The notes beneath the pieces were generated by a model. That model saw nothing but the letters and a program-made list of their open reading frames with translations. It made no database searches and was not told the origin of the DNA. From Xiheicaenibacterium sp046351325 (GTDB lineage Bacteria; Myxococcota_A; Polyangia; Polyangiales; Polyangiaceae): a DNA stretch of 64,000 nucleotides. Positions 26,100 to 34,730 of this stretch are shown here, piece by piece. Within the stretch, counting starts at the first letter, position 1. Every line of letters starts with the position of its first letter. The translations under genes and the position numbers were made by a program. The stretch is taken from the NCBI GenBank assembly GCA_046351325.1, contig JAXLYR010000005.1, positions 1 through 64,000 on the forward strand, in the 5' to 3' direction.

Positions 26100-26837
26100 T
26101 CAAACACCGATGTAGAGACGGTGCGCGAAGTTCCGCTCGAGCTTTGCGCGGAGGACCTTCTCGGCCGCGGACTCGATATCGTACTCGATCCGCTTGAAGT
26201 GGAAGCGCTGCTCGTCGCTGTCGTAGATGGTGAAGCTCGCTCGGTTGTCGTAGTCGCGCGGCTGACCCACGGACCCGACGCTCACGATGTACTTCTTGTT
26301 CGACTCGAGCCTGAAGTCGACCGCGGGCAGCTCCTCGACGGAGGTCGGCGTGAGCGCGAAGACCTTGCAGAGGTGCGAGTGACCGATCAGCGTGAGGTGC
26401 CCGAGCTCTTCGTAGATGGGCAGGCACTCGCGCGCTTGCTCGGGAGCGAAGATGTACTCGAACTCCTCGAGGTGGACCGGCGAGCCGTGGCAGAGATCTA
26501 CACGAATGTCAGTGAGCTTCTCTTTGTAGGGCAGCGATCGCAGCCACGACATGTTCTCGGGCGAGAGCATCGCGGCGTGCGTGTCGAGGGCCTGGCGCGC
26601 GGCCTCGTAGTAGTACGAGTAGTCCATGCGACCCGCGACTGCGGCGTCGTGGTTGCCGAGGATCGTCTTGCGCGCGACTTGTCGAACGAGATCGGCGCAC
26701 TCGTTCGGAGAGCCGCCGTAGCCGACGGTGTCCCCGAGGCAGTAGTAGACGTCGATTCGCTCGGTCTTGTAGGCCTCGAGCACAGCGCTCAGCGCTTCGT
26801 AGTTGGCGTGAGTATCGCTGAAGATCCCGAGGCGCAC
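26100..26837 (-). CDS. Metallophosphoesterase (YfcE/MJ0936-type)
   Basis: 245 aa. The two-metal phosphoesterase motifs are present in order: GIFSDTHANYEALSAVLE, YCLGDTVGYG, LGNHDAAV, LCHGSP and LIGHSH. Family members hydrolyse phosphodiesters or phosphoproteins; the residue pattern does not fix the substrate. Cytoplasmic. It precedes rpoZ by 36 bp on the same strand and may be co-transcribed. Confidence 0.88.
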   Translation of the reverse strand: MRLGIFSDTHANYEALSAVLEAYKTERIDVYYCLGDTVGYGGSPNECADLVRQVARKTILGNHDAAVAGRMDYSYYYEAARQALDTHAAMLSPENMSWLRSLPYKEKLTDIRVDLCHGSPVHLEEFEYIFAPEQARECLPIYEELGHLTLIGHSHLCKVFALTPTSVEELPAVDFRLESNKKYIVSVGSVGQPRDYDNRASFTIYDSDEQRFHFKRIEYDIESAAEKVLRAKLERNFAHRLYIGV

Positions 26838-26887
26838 GGCGCGAGCCTAGCACCTTTTAATTACCCTACGGAAGCAGGGCGATCACA

Positions 26888-27550
26888 ATGAATGAATCGA
26901 GCTCGTCTCCTCTGCAAACACCCTCGGATCTGAGACTCCTCGAAGCGGCCGCGCCGCTCGAAGTTGCCGAGCTCGCGGAGGCCTGCGTGCGCTTCGTCGA
27001 GCGCAAGCTCCACACGAAGCTCGACTTCACCGTCGAGACGTTGCCGCTGCTCGATCACTACTTGCTCGACGCGCGAACGCTGGCTCAATCCCCGAAGGCC
27101 GGCGCGAAGGATCCGGACGCGCCGCTCGAGCTCGTCGTGCGCGCAGCGGGCGCGTACTTGGGTGAGGTCATCCGCAGACGACACGCGTGCTGGTGGCGAC
27201 TCGACGCACCGCGATCGGCGTCCGAGCGCGCCTCGGTCGCGAGCGGCGACGAGTCGCGTCTCGAGTTCCACCGCCTCGAGCTCGTCGTCTATCCGGCCGC
27301 CCTCGTCTTGGACACGCTCTACGCGACCGACGCGACCGAGCACGCGATGAGCGGCTTCGAACTCGACGACGCCGATCGCGCGCTCGTCGAGGCTCGGCTC
27401 GAGAACATCCCTGCCGTCGCCCTCGAGGAGTTCGTGCGCCCCTCGACCCGCGTCGAGGTCCTCGACATCATCGTGGACGCGGTGCGCGCACACCACACGC
27501 GTGACGGTGCTCCGCCGCTCGAGCTCGAGCCGGGCGACTACGTGCACTGA
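26888..27550 (+). CDS. Hypothetical protein upstream of the tandem TssM genes
   Basis: 220 aa from ATG. No family recognised. It is soluble, acidic and mostly helical (LAEACVRFVERKLHTKLDFT, then VRAAGAYLGEVIRRRHACWW and ALEEFVRPSTRVEVLDIIV). The YLGEVIRR-like motif recurs in poorly characterised bacterial proteins. It precedes the first tssM gene by 86 bp on the same strand, so it could be part of that operon, but nothing in the sequence proves a T6SS role. Confidence 0.65.
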   Translation: MNESSSSPLQTPSDLRLLEAAAPLEVAELAEACVRFVERKLHTKLDFTVETLPLLDHYLLDARTLAQSPKAGAKDPDAPLELVVRAAGAYLGEVIRRRHACWWRLDAPRSASERASVASGDESRLEFHRLELVVYPAALVLDTLYATDATEHAMSGFELDDADRALVEARLENIPAVALEEFVRPSTRVEVLDIIVDAVRAHHTRDGAPPLELEPGDYVH

Positions 27551-27636
27551 CCAAGCGGCTCGGTCACTGGGCTCTTCGATCGCAGCATGGGTCCCGTGCT
27601 GCGCGATCAGCCGAACCATCTGGTAACGTCAGCCAG

Positions 27637-30606
27637 GTGTGGATCTGGATGTGTGTGCTGGCGGGCCTGCTGATCCTCATCGTGTGGGCCCTCAAGTTCG
27701 TCCTCGCGTGGGGCACGGCGATGCCCGTGATGATCACGCTGCTCATCCTCGCGCTGCTGGGCGGCTACTTCGCGCTGCGCTGGTGGCTCGCGCGTAGAGC
27801 CGCGACGAAGCTCGAGCGCGCGATCCACGCTCAAGCTGCACAGCAAGCGATGAGCGCCCGGCCCGAGCGCCGCGCTGAGATCCAGGAGCTCCAGAAGCAG
27901 CTCCAGGCCGGCATGTCCGCGCTGAAGACTTCGAAGCTCGCGCGCGGCGGCAAGCGCGGCGGCTCGGCGCTCTACTCGATGCCTTGGTACATGATCATCG
28001 GCCCGCCCGGCGCCGGTAAGACGACCGCGCTCAAGCATTCGGGCATGGTCTTTCCGTACGGAGGGCAGAACGGCGGCGCGGTGCGCGGCGTCGGCGGCAC
28101 ACGCAACTGCGACTGGTGGTTCACGAACGAAGCCATCCTGCTCGACACCGCGGGTCGCTACACGACCGAGTCCGACGATCGCGACGAGTGGATCAGCTTC
28201 CTCCAGTTCTTGAGGAAGTACCGCCCCAACCGACCGATCAACGGGGTCATCGTCGCGATCAGCATCTCGGAGCTGCTCGACGCGAACGAGCAGCAGATCG
28301 AGGCGACCGGCAAGAAGCTGCGCGCTCGTATGGACGAGGTGATGACCCAGCTGCAGATGGTCGTTCCCGTCTATCTGCTCTTCACCAAGATCGATCTCAT
28401 CGCGGGCTTCGTCGAGTTCTTCGGCGACATGAAGAAGAGCGATCGCTCGCAGCCCTGGGGCTCGACGCTCAAGCTCGACCTACCGAAGAACGAGCCCGGC
28501 AAGCTCTTCGACGCCGAGTTCGATCGGTTGGTGCAGGCGCTCCACGCGCGCGTGCTCAAGCGCCTCTCGATGGAGCGCAGCCGCGAGGCGCGCGAGAAGC
28601 TCTACCAGTTCCCCCTCGAGTTCGCGGGCCTCAAGAAGAACCTGAGCGAGCTCATCGGCATCACGTTCCAGCCGAACGCCTTCCAGGGCACGCCCGTCTT
28701 CCGCGGCTTCTACTTCACGAGCGGCACGCAGGAAGGCAAGCCGATGGACCGCGTGCTCGCGCGCATGAACGCGGCGATGGGCATCCGCAGCCCGGCCACG
28801 GATCAGGCGCAGCAGCAGGGCGCGGCCGTCGAGTCGAAGAGCTATTTCTTGCACGACGTCTTCATGACGATCATCTTCCCCGACGGGGGGATCGCTGCGC
28901 GGAGCGCGGCCGAGGTGCGGCGTCGGCTGCTGCTCCAATTGGCGATCGCCGGGGCGATGATCGCGCTCGCGAGCATCCTGCTCTTCCCGGCGATCAGCTC
29001 GTACTACACGAACAAGTCGTTCCTCCTCGAGTCGCAGAAGGCCACGCGCCAGACCGCGAAGCTCGATTGGAAGGACAGCACCGCGCCGAGCGACAAGATC
29101 CCGTTGCTCAAGCCCACGCTCGATCGCCTCAAAGAGCACGACAAGTTCGAGAGCGATGGCGTGCCGATCGGGATGCGCTGGTGGATGTACACCGCGGACA
29201 AGGTCGAGCAGCCGACGCGCGACCTCTACGCCAAGGAGATGCAGATCGGCTTCCTCGAGCCGTGCAAGAAGCGCCTCGAGGAGAAGCTCGATGCCGTCAC
29301 CGGCGAGAAGTACCTCGCGGATCGCACGCTGCTGAAGCTCTACCTGATGCTCGCCGATCGAGAGCACCTCGACGTCGACTGGGCCGCGGGCCGCTACGTC
29401 TCGCTCTGGGTCGAGATCATGGGGCCGCAGAACACGCTCTCTCCCGGCCAGCTGAAGGACCTCGCGCGACCGCACGTCGTCTACTATTTCGACCTCCTCA
29501 AGCGCGGCAAGATCCAGCCCATCTCGCTCGACGACGAGCGCATCAAGAAGGTGCGCGCCACGCTCCAAGCGGTCCCGGTCGACCGCCGCTACTACGATCT
29601 CATCGTCAACTCGCTCATCGACGAGCGCATCGACGAGTCGGGGGATCCGGTCCTCGACAACCTCGTCTTCCCACCAATCCAACTGCCGCGCGTCTTCCCC
29701 GATCGGAACGACGTGCTCAAGTACTTCATCAGCAAGAGCTACGACGCCAACAAGGTCTACACGCAGGTCGAGGGGCCCTACACCGACAAGGGCCACGCAG
29801 CCGTCGTCAAACAGATCGAGCTCGCCGAGGGCCTCCTGCGCACCGAGGCTTGGGTCGTCCCGCTCACCGACGAGGAGTCGGGCGACAAGATCCCGAAGTA
29901 CGTCGCCTCGGTGAAGACGCGCTACGAAGAGACCTACGTCGCGCAGTGGATGGCGTTCTTCGACGACATCAAGATCAAGGCGCCGACGACGCCCGACGAC
30001 GCCGAGGCGCTCTGGAAGATCCTGAGCACGCCCGAGTACCCCATGCGCCGGCTCCTCCAGGTGCTCGAGGACAACACGCAGTTCAAGAACAACAATCCCC
30101 TTGAGGCGAACGACGCCATCGCGCGTGAAGCGAACCGTCGCTTCAACCAGAAGCTCTCGCTCTACACGCAGGGCTTCATCGTCACGGTCGACCTCAAGGA
30201 GCTCGCGAAGCGCACGGACAAGATCCCCACGAAGTTCGACAAGTCGGTCAAATTCGCCAAAGGCTCGAAGGCCGACGGCTCCGGAGACAGCCGCACCTTC
30301 CTCTATGGCGAGCTCATCAAGGGCGTCTTGAACAAGCTCTTCGAGGCGCGGAGCAAGGACCCCACGAACTTCAACCTCCTCGATCTGAAGATCGAGATCG
30401 CCGCGGCTCGCAAATCTGCCGAGGGTCTGCTCGAGGGCTACGACGACACGACCCGCAAGCTCCTGCTCAACATGCTCCTCCAGCCGCTCGACGTCGTCGG
30501 CTCCGGTGGTGTCACCGGCGTCGACCCGGACAAACTTCCGAAGGACAAGCCGCCGAAGGACAAGGTCCCCCCCAACAATCCCTGGAAGCTGCCGAAACCT
30601 CGATAA
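27637..30606 (+). CDS. tssM: Type VI secretion protein IcmF/TssM, copy 1
   Basis: 989 aa from GTG. TssM is the inner-membrane component of the T6SS trans-envelope complex. Two N-terminal helices (~5-45), a cytoplasmic GTPase-like domain with Walker A GPPGAGKTT (~122), LLDTAGRYTTE and FTKIDL, and a third helix (~430-450, LAIAGAMIALASILLFPAIS) lead into a large periplasmic region. The C-terminus ends in a Lys/Pro tail. It is a little shorter than usual (~1,100-1,200 aa). A paralogue follows 27 bp downstream. TssL and TssJ, normal partners, are not in the window. Confidence 0.9.
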   Translation: MWIWMCVLAGLLILIVWALKFVLAWGTAMPVMITLLILALLGGYFALRWWLARRAATKLERAIHAQAAQQAMSARPERRAEIQELQKQLQAGMSALKTSKLARGGKRGGSALYSMPWYMIIGPPGAGKTTALKHSGMVFPYGGQNGGAVRGVGGTRNCDWWFTNEAILLDTAGRYTTESDDRDEWISFLQFLRKYRPNRPINGVIVAISISELLDANEQQIEATGKKLRARMDEVMTQLQMVVPVYLLFTKIDLIAGFVEFFGDMKKSDRSQPWGSTLKLDLPKNEPGKLFDAEFDRLVQALHARVLKRLSMERSREAREKLYQFPLEFAGLKKNLSELIGITFQPNAFQGTPVFRGFYFTSGTQEGKPMDRVLARMNAAMGIRSPATDQAQQQGAAVESKSYFLHDVFMTIIFPDGGIAARSAAEVRRRLLLQLAIAGAMIALASILLFPAISSYYTNKSFLLESQKATRQTAKLDWKDSTAPSDKIPLLKPTLDRLKEHDKFESDGVPIGMRWWMYTADKVEQPTRDLYAKEMQIGFLEPCKKRLEEKLDAVTGEKYLADRTLLKLYLMLADREHLDVDWAAGRYVSLWVEIMGPQNTLSPGQLKDLARPHVVYYFDLLKRGKIQPISLDDERIKKVRATLQAVPVDRRYYDLIVNSLIDERIDESGDPVLDNLVFPPIQLPRVFPDRNDVLKYFISKSYDANKVYTQVEGPYTDKGHAAVVKQIELAEGLLRTEAWVVPLTDEESGDKIPKYVASVKTRYEETYVAQWMAFFDDIKIKAPTTPDDAEALWKILSTPEYPMRRLLQVLEDNTQFKNNNPLEANDAIAREANRRFNQKLSLYTQGFIVTVDLKELAKRTDKIPTKFDKSVKFAKGSKADGSGDSRTFLYGELIKGVLNKLFEARSKDPTNFNLLDLKIEIAAARKSAEGLLEGYDDTTRKLLLNMLLQPLDVVGSGGVTGVDPDKLPKDKPPKDKVPPNNPWKLPKPR

Positions 30607-30633
30607 GCTCTCCGATCCTCAAGGAGCTCGCTG

Positions 30634-33627
30634 ATGTGGCTATGGTGTGTCCTCGCGGCCCTCTTGATCGGGATCGCGTGGGCTCTCAAGTTCGTTTTCA
30701 ATTGGGGGACTTCGATCCCCGGCGCCGCGACCGGAGCCATCCTCCTGCTCCTCGCGGTCGTGTTCCTGATTCGTTGGCTCCTCGCGAGGCGCGCGGCCTC
30801 GAGCTTGGAGCGCGCGATCGCCCTGCAAGGGTCCAATCAGGCCATGAGCGCTCGCCCCGAGCGCCGCGCCGAGATTCAAGAGCTACAGCGACAGCTCCAA
30901 GCTGGCATCTCCGCACTGAAGAGCTCGAAGCTCGGGCGCAGCGGCAAGCGGGGCGCCTCGGCGCTCTACTCGATGCCTTGGTACATGATCATCGGCCCGC
31001 CCGGCGCTGGTAAGACGACCGCGCTCAAACACTCGGGCATGGTGTTCCCCTATGGGGGCTCGGGCGGCGGCGGCGTTCGCGGCGTCGGCGGCACGCGCAA
31101 CTGCGACTGGTGGTTCACCAACGAGGCCATCCTGCTCGACACGGCCGGTCGATACACGACCGAGTCCGATGATCGCGACGAGTGGCTCAGCTTCCTCGCG
31201 TTCTTGCGTCGCTATCGCTCGAAGCGACCCATCAACGGCGTCATCGTCGCCATCAGCATCACGGAGCTCGTCGACGCGAGCGAGAGTCAGATCGAAGCGA
31301 CGGGCAAGAAGCTTCGTGCCCGCATGGATGAGGTGATGACCCAGCTCCACATGGTCGTCCCCGTCTATCTGCTCTTCACGAAGATCGATCTCGTGAGCGG
31401 GTTCGTCGAGTTCTTCGGCGACCTGAAGAAGAGCGATCGCGGTCGGGCGTGGGGCGCGACGCTCAAGCTCGACCTCCCCAAGGCTCAACCGGGGAAGATC
31501 TTCGACGCCGAGTTCGATCTGCTCGTGAAGCACATGCACGCGCGCGGGCTGCGGCGCCTCGTGCTCGAGCGCAGCCGCGAGGCCCGCGAGAAGATCGTCC
31601 GCTTCCCCCTCGAGTTCGCCGGCCTCAAGAAGCAGATTTCGGATCTCATCGCGACGGCCTTCCAGCCGAACGAGTTCCAGGGGACGCCCATCCTCCGCGG
31701 CTTCTACTTCACGAGCGGCACCCAAGAAGGCAGGCCGATGGATCGCGTGCTCGCGCGGATGAACGCCGCGATGGGCATTCGCAATACCGAACAAGCCCAG
31801 CAGGCGCCCGCCGTCGAGTCGAAGAGCTATTTCTTGCACGACGTCTTCATGACGGTGATCTTCCCGGACCACGACATAGCCGCGCAGAGCGAGTCCGAGG
31901 TCCGGCGCCGGCTCATCATGAAGATCGTCGTCGCGGGGGCCGCGCTCGCGCTCGCCGCGACCCTCATCTTCCCCGCGGTGGGCTCCTACTTCTCGAATCG
32001 CAGCTTCCTCAGGGAGACACAACGACGCGCCAAGCTCGCCGCCGAGGTGGATTGGTCGGACAGCAAACCTCCCAACGACAAGCTGCCGCAGCTCCGACCT
32101 CTGCTCGAGCAGCTGCAGACGCTCGACACTTACAACAAAGACGGCGTCCCGATCGGCATGCGCTGGTGGATGTACTCGGCCGACAAGCTCGAGAAGCCCT
32201 CTCGCGAGCTCTACGGCGCGCAGATGCGCACGGGCTTCGCCCTCCCCTGCAAGGCAAAGCTCGAAGAGAGCCTGAAGGGCGTAAACGGCAAGAAGTACCT
32301 CGCGGAGCGCACGCTGCTCCGCATGTACTTGATGCTCTACGACGTCGAGCATCTCGACGTCGAGTGGGCGACCGGGCGCTTCACCACGCTGTGGGTCGAC
32401 ACGCTCGCGTCGGTGAACACGCAGTCCACGCTCGAGCTCAAGGACGCCGTTCGTCCTCACGTTCGGTATTACTTCGAGCAGCTCAAAGACAAGAAGATCG
32501 AGCCCGTCGCGATCGACCACGAGCTCGTGAAGCACGTTCGGACCGTGCTCAGCGCGGGCCCGCCCGACGAGCGCTACTACGCAATGTTCGTCGACTCGCT
32601 GCTCGACGAGCGCATCGACGAGTCCGGTGATCCGATAGCGGACAACCTCGTTTTCCCACCCATCCAGATCGCCCGCGTATTCCCGGACAGGCGCGACGTC
32701 CTCACCTACTTCTTGAGCAAGAAGTACGAGGCCGAGAAGTCCTATTACCAAGTCGACGGGCCCTACACTGCGAAGGGTCGCGTCGCTGTCATCAAACAGC
32801 TGAAGAGCGCCGACGGCCTCTTGCGCGCCGAGGGTTGGGTCGTGCCGCTCACTGCCGAAGAGACCGCGAAGATCGAGCCCACGCTCAAAGCGGTGAAGCA
32901 ACGGTACGACGAGCGGTACATCAACGCGTGGCTCGGCTTCTTCGCCGATTTGAAGATGAAGGTGCCGACGTCCTTCAAGGACGCCGCCGACCTCTACAGG
33001 ATCCTGAGCAAACCCGAATATCCCCTTCGGCGGATCCTGCAGGTGCTCGAGGACAACACGCAGCCGGCCGACGAGAGCATCCTGGAGTCGAACGACGCGG
33101 TTCAGCGCGAGGTCAACAAGCGCTTCAACCAGAAGCTCAACAACTACCTGTCATCGACCCAGCTCACCGTTGGCGTGGACTTCGTCAAGCTGATGGAAGA
33201 CGACAACAACATGAAGACGAAGTTCAAGGAGACGACGGACTTCGCCTTGGCGACGAAGGGGGCGGCCAGCGGGAACAGCAAGACCTTCCTCTATGCCCAA
33301 ATCGTCGACCAGCTCTTGCAGCAGATGTTCAAGAAGCAGCAGGGCAACCCGGAGACGAACCTCCTCGACATGAAGGAGGAGATCGCGCAGGCCCGCAAAG
33401 ACGCGGAGGCTCTCCTTCAGGGCCTCGGTGACCCGGCGAAGACGATTCTCACACCGATCTTGCTCGACCCTCTGCAGGTCGGGACGACGGCGCCGGTCAC
33501 TGGAGTAGACCCGAACAAACTGCCGACCAATGTGCCGAAGGGCCCCATCCCGCCGCCCCATACGTGGAAGCCCCCGTCCCCTTCCGTCCTCAAGCCGAAC
33601 GGAAACAGGCCCCCGGGTCATCCTTGA
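30634..33627 (+). CDS. tssM: Type VI secretion protein IcmF/TssM, copy 2
   Basis: 997 aa from ATG. Closely related to copy 1 over its whole length, most strongly in the GTPase domain (YSMPWYMIIGPPGAGKTTAL, CDWWFTNEAILLDTAGRYTT and YLLFTKIDLVSGFVEFFG). It keeps an intact Walker A and three predicted helices. The periplasmic halves differ much more, which suggests divergence for different partners rather than a recent duplication. The C-terminal tail is Pro-rich. It is followed by a convergent radical SAM gene. Confidence 0.9.
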   Translation: MWLWCVLAALLIGIAWALKFVFNWGTSIPGAATGAILLLLAVVFLIRWLLARRAASSLERAIALQGSNQAMSARPERRAEIQELQRQLQAGISALKSSKLGRSGKRGASALYSMPWYMIIGPPGAGKTTALKHSGMVFPYGGSGGGGVRGVGGTRNCDWWFTNEAILLDTAGRYTTESDDRDEWLSFLAFLRRYRSKRPINGVIVAISITELVDASESQIEATGKKLRARMDEVMTQLHMVVPVYLLFTKIDLVSGFVEFFGDLKKSDRGRAWGATLKLDLPKAQPGKIFDAEFDLLVKHMHARGLRRLVLERSREAREKIVRFPLEFAGLKKQISDLIATAFQPNEFQGTPILRGFYFTSGTQEGRPMDRVLARMNAAMGIRNTEQAQQAPAVESKSYFLHDVFMTVIFPDHDIAAQSESEVRRRLIMKIVVAGAALALAATLIFPAVGSYFSNRSFLRETQRRAKLAAEVDWSDSKPPNDKLPQLRPLLEQLQTLDTYNKDGVPIGMRWWMYSADKLEKPSRELYGAQMRTGFALPCKAKLEESLKGVNGKKYLAERTLLRMYLMLYDVEHLDVEWATGRFTTLWVDTLASVNTQSTLELKDAVRPHVRYYFEQLKDKKIEPVAIDHELVKHVRTVLSAGPPDERYYAMFVDSLLDERIDESGDPIADNLVFPPIQIARVFPDRRDVLTYFLSKKYEAEKSYYQVDGPYTAKGRVAVIKQLKSADGLLRAEGWVVPLTAEETAKIEPTLKAVKQRYDERYINAWLGFFADLKMKVPTSFKDAADLYRILSKPEYPLRRILQVLEDNTQPADESILESNDAVQREVNKRFNQKLNNYLSSTQLTVGVDFVKLMEDDNNMKTKFKETTDFALATKGAASGNSKTFLYAQIVDQLLQQMFKKQQGNPETNLLDMKEEIAQARKDAEALLQGLGDPAKTILTPILLDPLQVGTTAPVTGVDPNKLPTNVPKGPIPPPHTWKPPSPSVLKPNGNRPPGHP

Positions 33628-33633
33628 ACGCCG

Positions 33634-34698
33634 TTAAAACAGGGTGAGCTGGCGCCTGCTTCGTGGGGATGGGGACACGGCGTTGGGTCGTGTGAAGGTC
33701 GTCGGCAGCTCGTCGCGAGAACCGCTGATCTCGAAGCCGAGGCGACGAGCCTCGGCTTCGAAGAGGGCGTGCGCGGCGCCGGCTACGTGCCCGCTGCCGC
33801 GCATGCGCTCGCCGAAGCGCGACTGATTCAACTTACCGTCGCGGGCAGCGCGGATCGCGCTGAGGACTTTGTCAGCGCGAAGCGGGAGCGCCGCGCGCAA
33901 GCGCTCCTCGAAGAGGCCGGCGACTGGCCCCGGCAATCGCACGAACACGAGGCACGCTCGCCGCGCCCCGGCCGCACGAGCCGCGCGCATGATCTTGGCA
34001 ATATCCTCGTCCCCGAGGCCCGGGATCATCGGCGCGATGCTCACCCCCACGTCGAGTCCGGCGCTCGCGAGCCGCTCGATCGTCCGGAGTCGGCGCGCGG
34101 GCGAAGCGACGTAGGGCTCGAGGGCGCGGGCCTTGTCCGGGTCGAAGAGGGGAATGCTGATCGTCGCGTGGAAGCGCGTGCGCTTCGAGAGCTCGACCAG
34201 CAGGTCCAGGTCGCGCTCGATGAGCGGTGATTTGGTGATGACGCCGCACGGGTTCGCGTAGCGCGCACAGACCGCGAGGCACGCGCGCGTAAGACCATAA
34301 GAGGCCTCGAGCGGCTGATAGCAATCGGTGTCGCCGCTGAACAGGATGAACTCCCCCCTCCACGAAGGGCGCTCGAAGGCCTCGACGAGGAGCTCCGCCG
34401 CGTGCGGTTTGACGACGAGCGTGCGCTCGAAATCGGTGCCCGCGCCGAGCCCCAAGTACTCGTGCTGCGGCCGCGCATAACAATAAGCGCACGCGTGATA
34501 GCAGCCGCGATAGGGGTTGAGGCTCCAGCGAAATGGCAAGTCTGGACTGGAGTTCTGCGCCAGGATCGACCGCGTCGCGTCCTCGATGATTCGAAGTCGC
34601 GCGAGCGGGGGCTCGGCGTCACCCAGGTATTCGACCGCTGTGGAGTGCCACGGGTTCGGCGGATTGGAGACGACGCGGAGCCCCGGGGGCAAGCCCAT
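33634..34698 (-). CDS. PA0069-family radical SAM protein
   Basis: 354 aa. The motif NPYRGCYHACAYC (cluster cysteines ~69) is followed by YARPQHEYLG, the signature of PA0069/Rv2578c radical SAM proteins related to spore photoproduct lyase. FSGDTDCYQPLEASYGLTR and ITKSPLIERDLDLL are typical of the family. Function is unproven; DNA-repair roles are suspected. It lies between the tssM pair and the kinase gene but has no evident T6SS link. Confidence 0.88.
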   Translation of the reverse strand: MGLPPGLRVVSNPPNPWHSTAVEYLGDAEPPLARLRIIEDATRSILAQNSSPDLPFRWSLNPYRGCYHACAYCYARPQHEYLGLGAGTDFERTLVVKPHAAELLVEAFERPSWRGEFILFSGDTDCYQPLEASYGLTRACLAVCARYANPCGVITKSPLIERDLDLLVELSKRTRFHATISIPLFDPDKARALEPYVASPARRLRTIERLASAGLDVGVSIAPMIPGLGDEDIAKIMRAARAAGARRACLVFVRLPGPVAGLFEERLRAALPLRADKVLSAIRAARDGKLNQSRFGERMRGSGHVAGAAHALFEAEARRLGFEISGSRDELPTTFTRPNAVSPSPRSRRQLTLF

Positions 34699-34730
34699 CG
34701 CCTTAGATTATGGCTGCTCGTACGTTCAGG

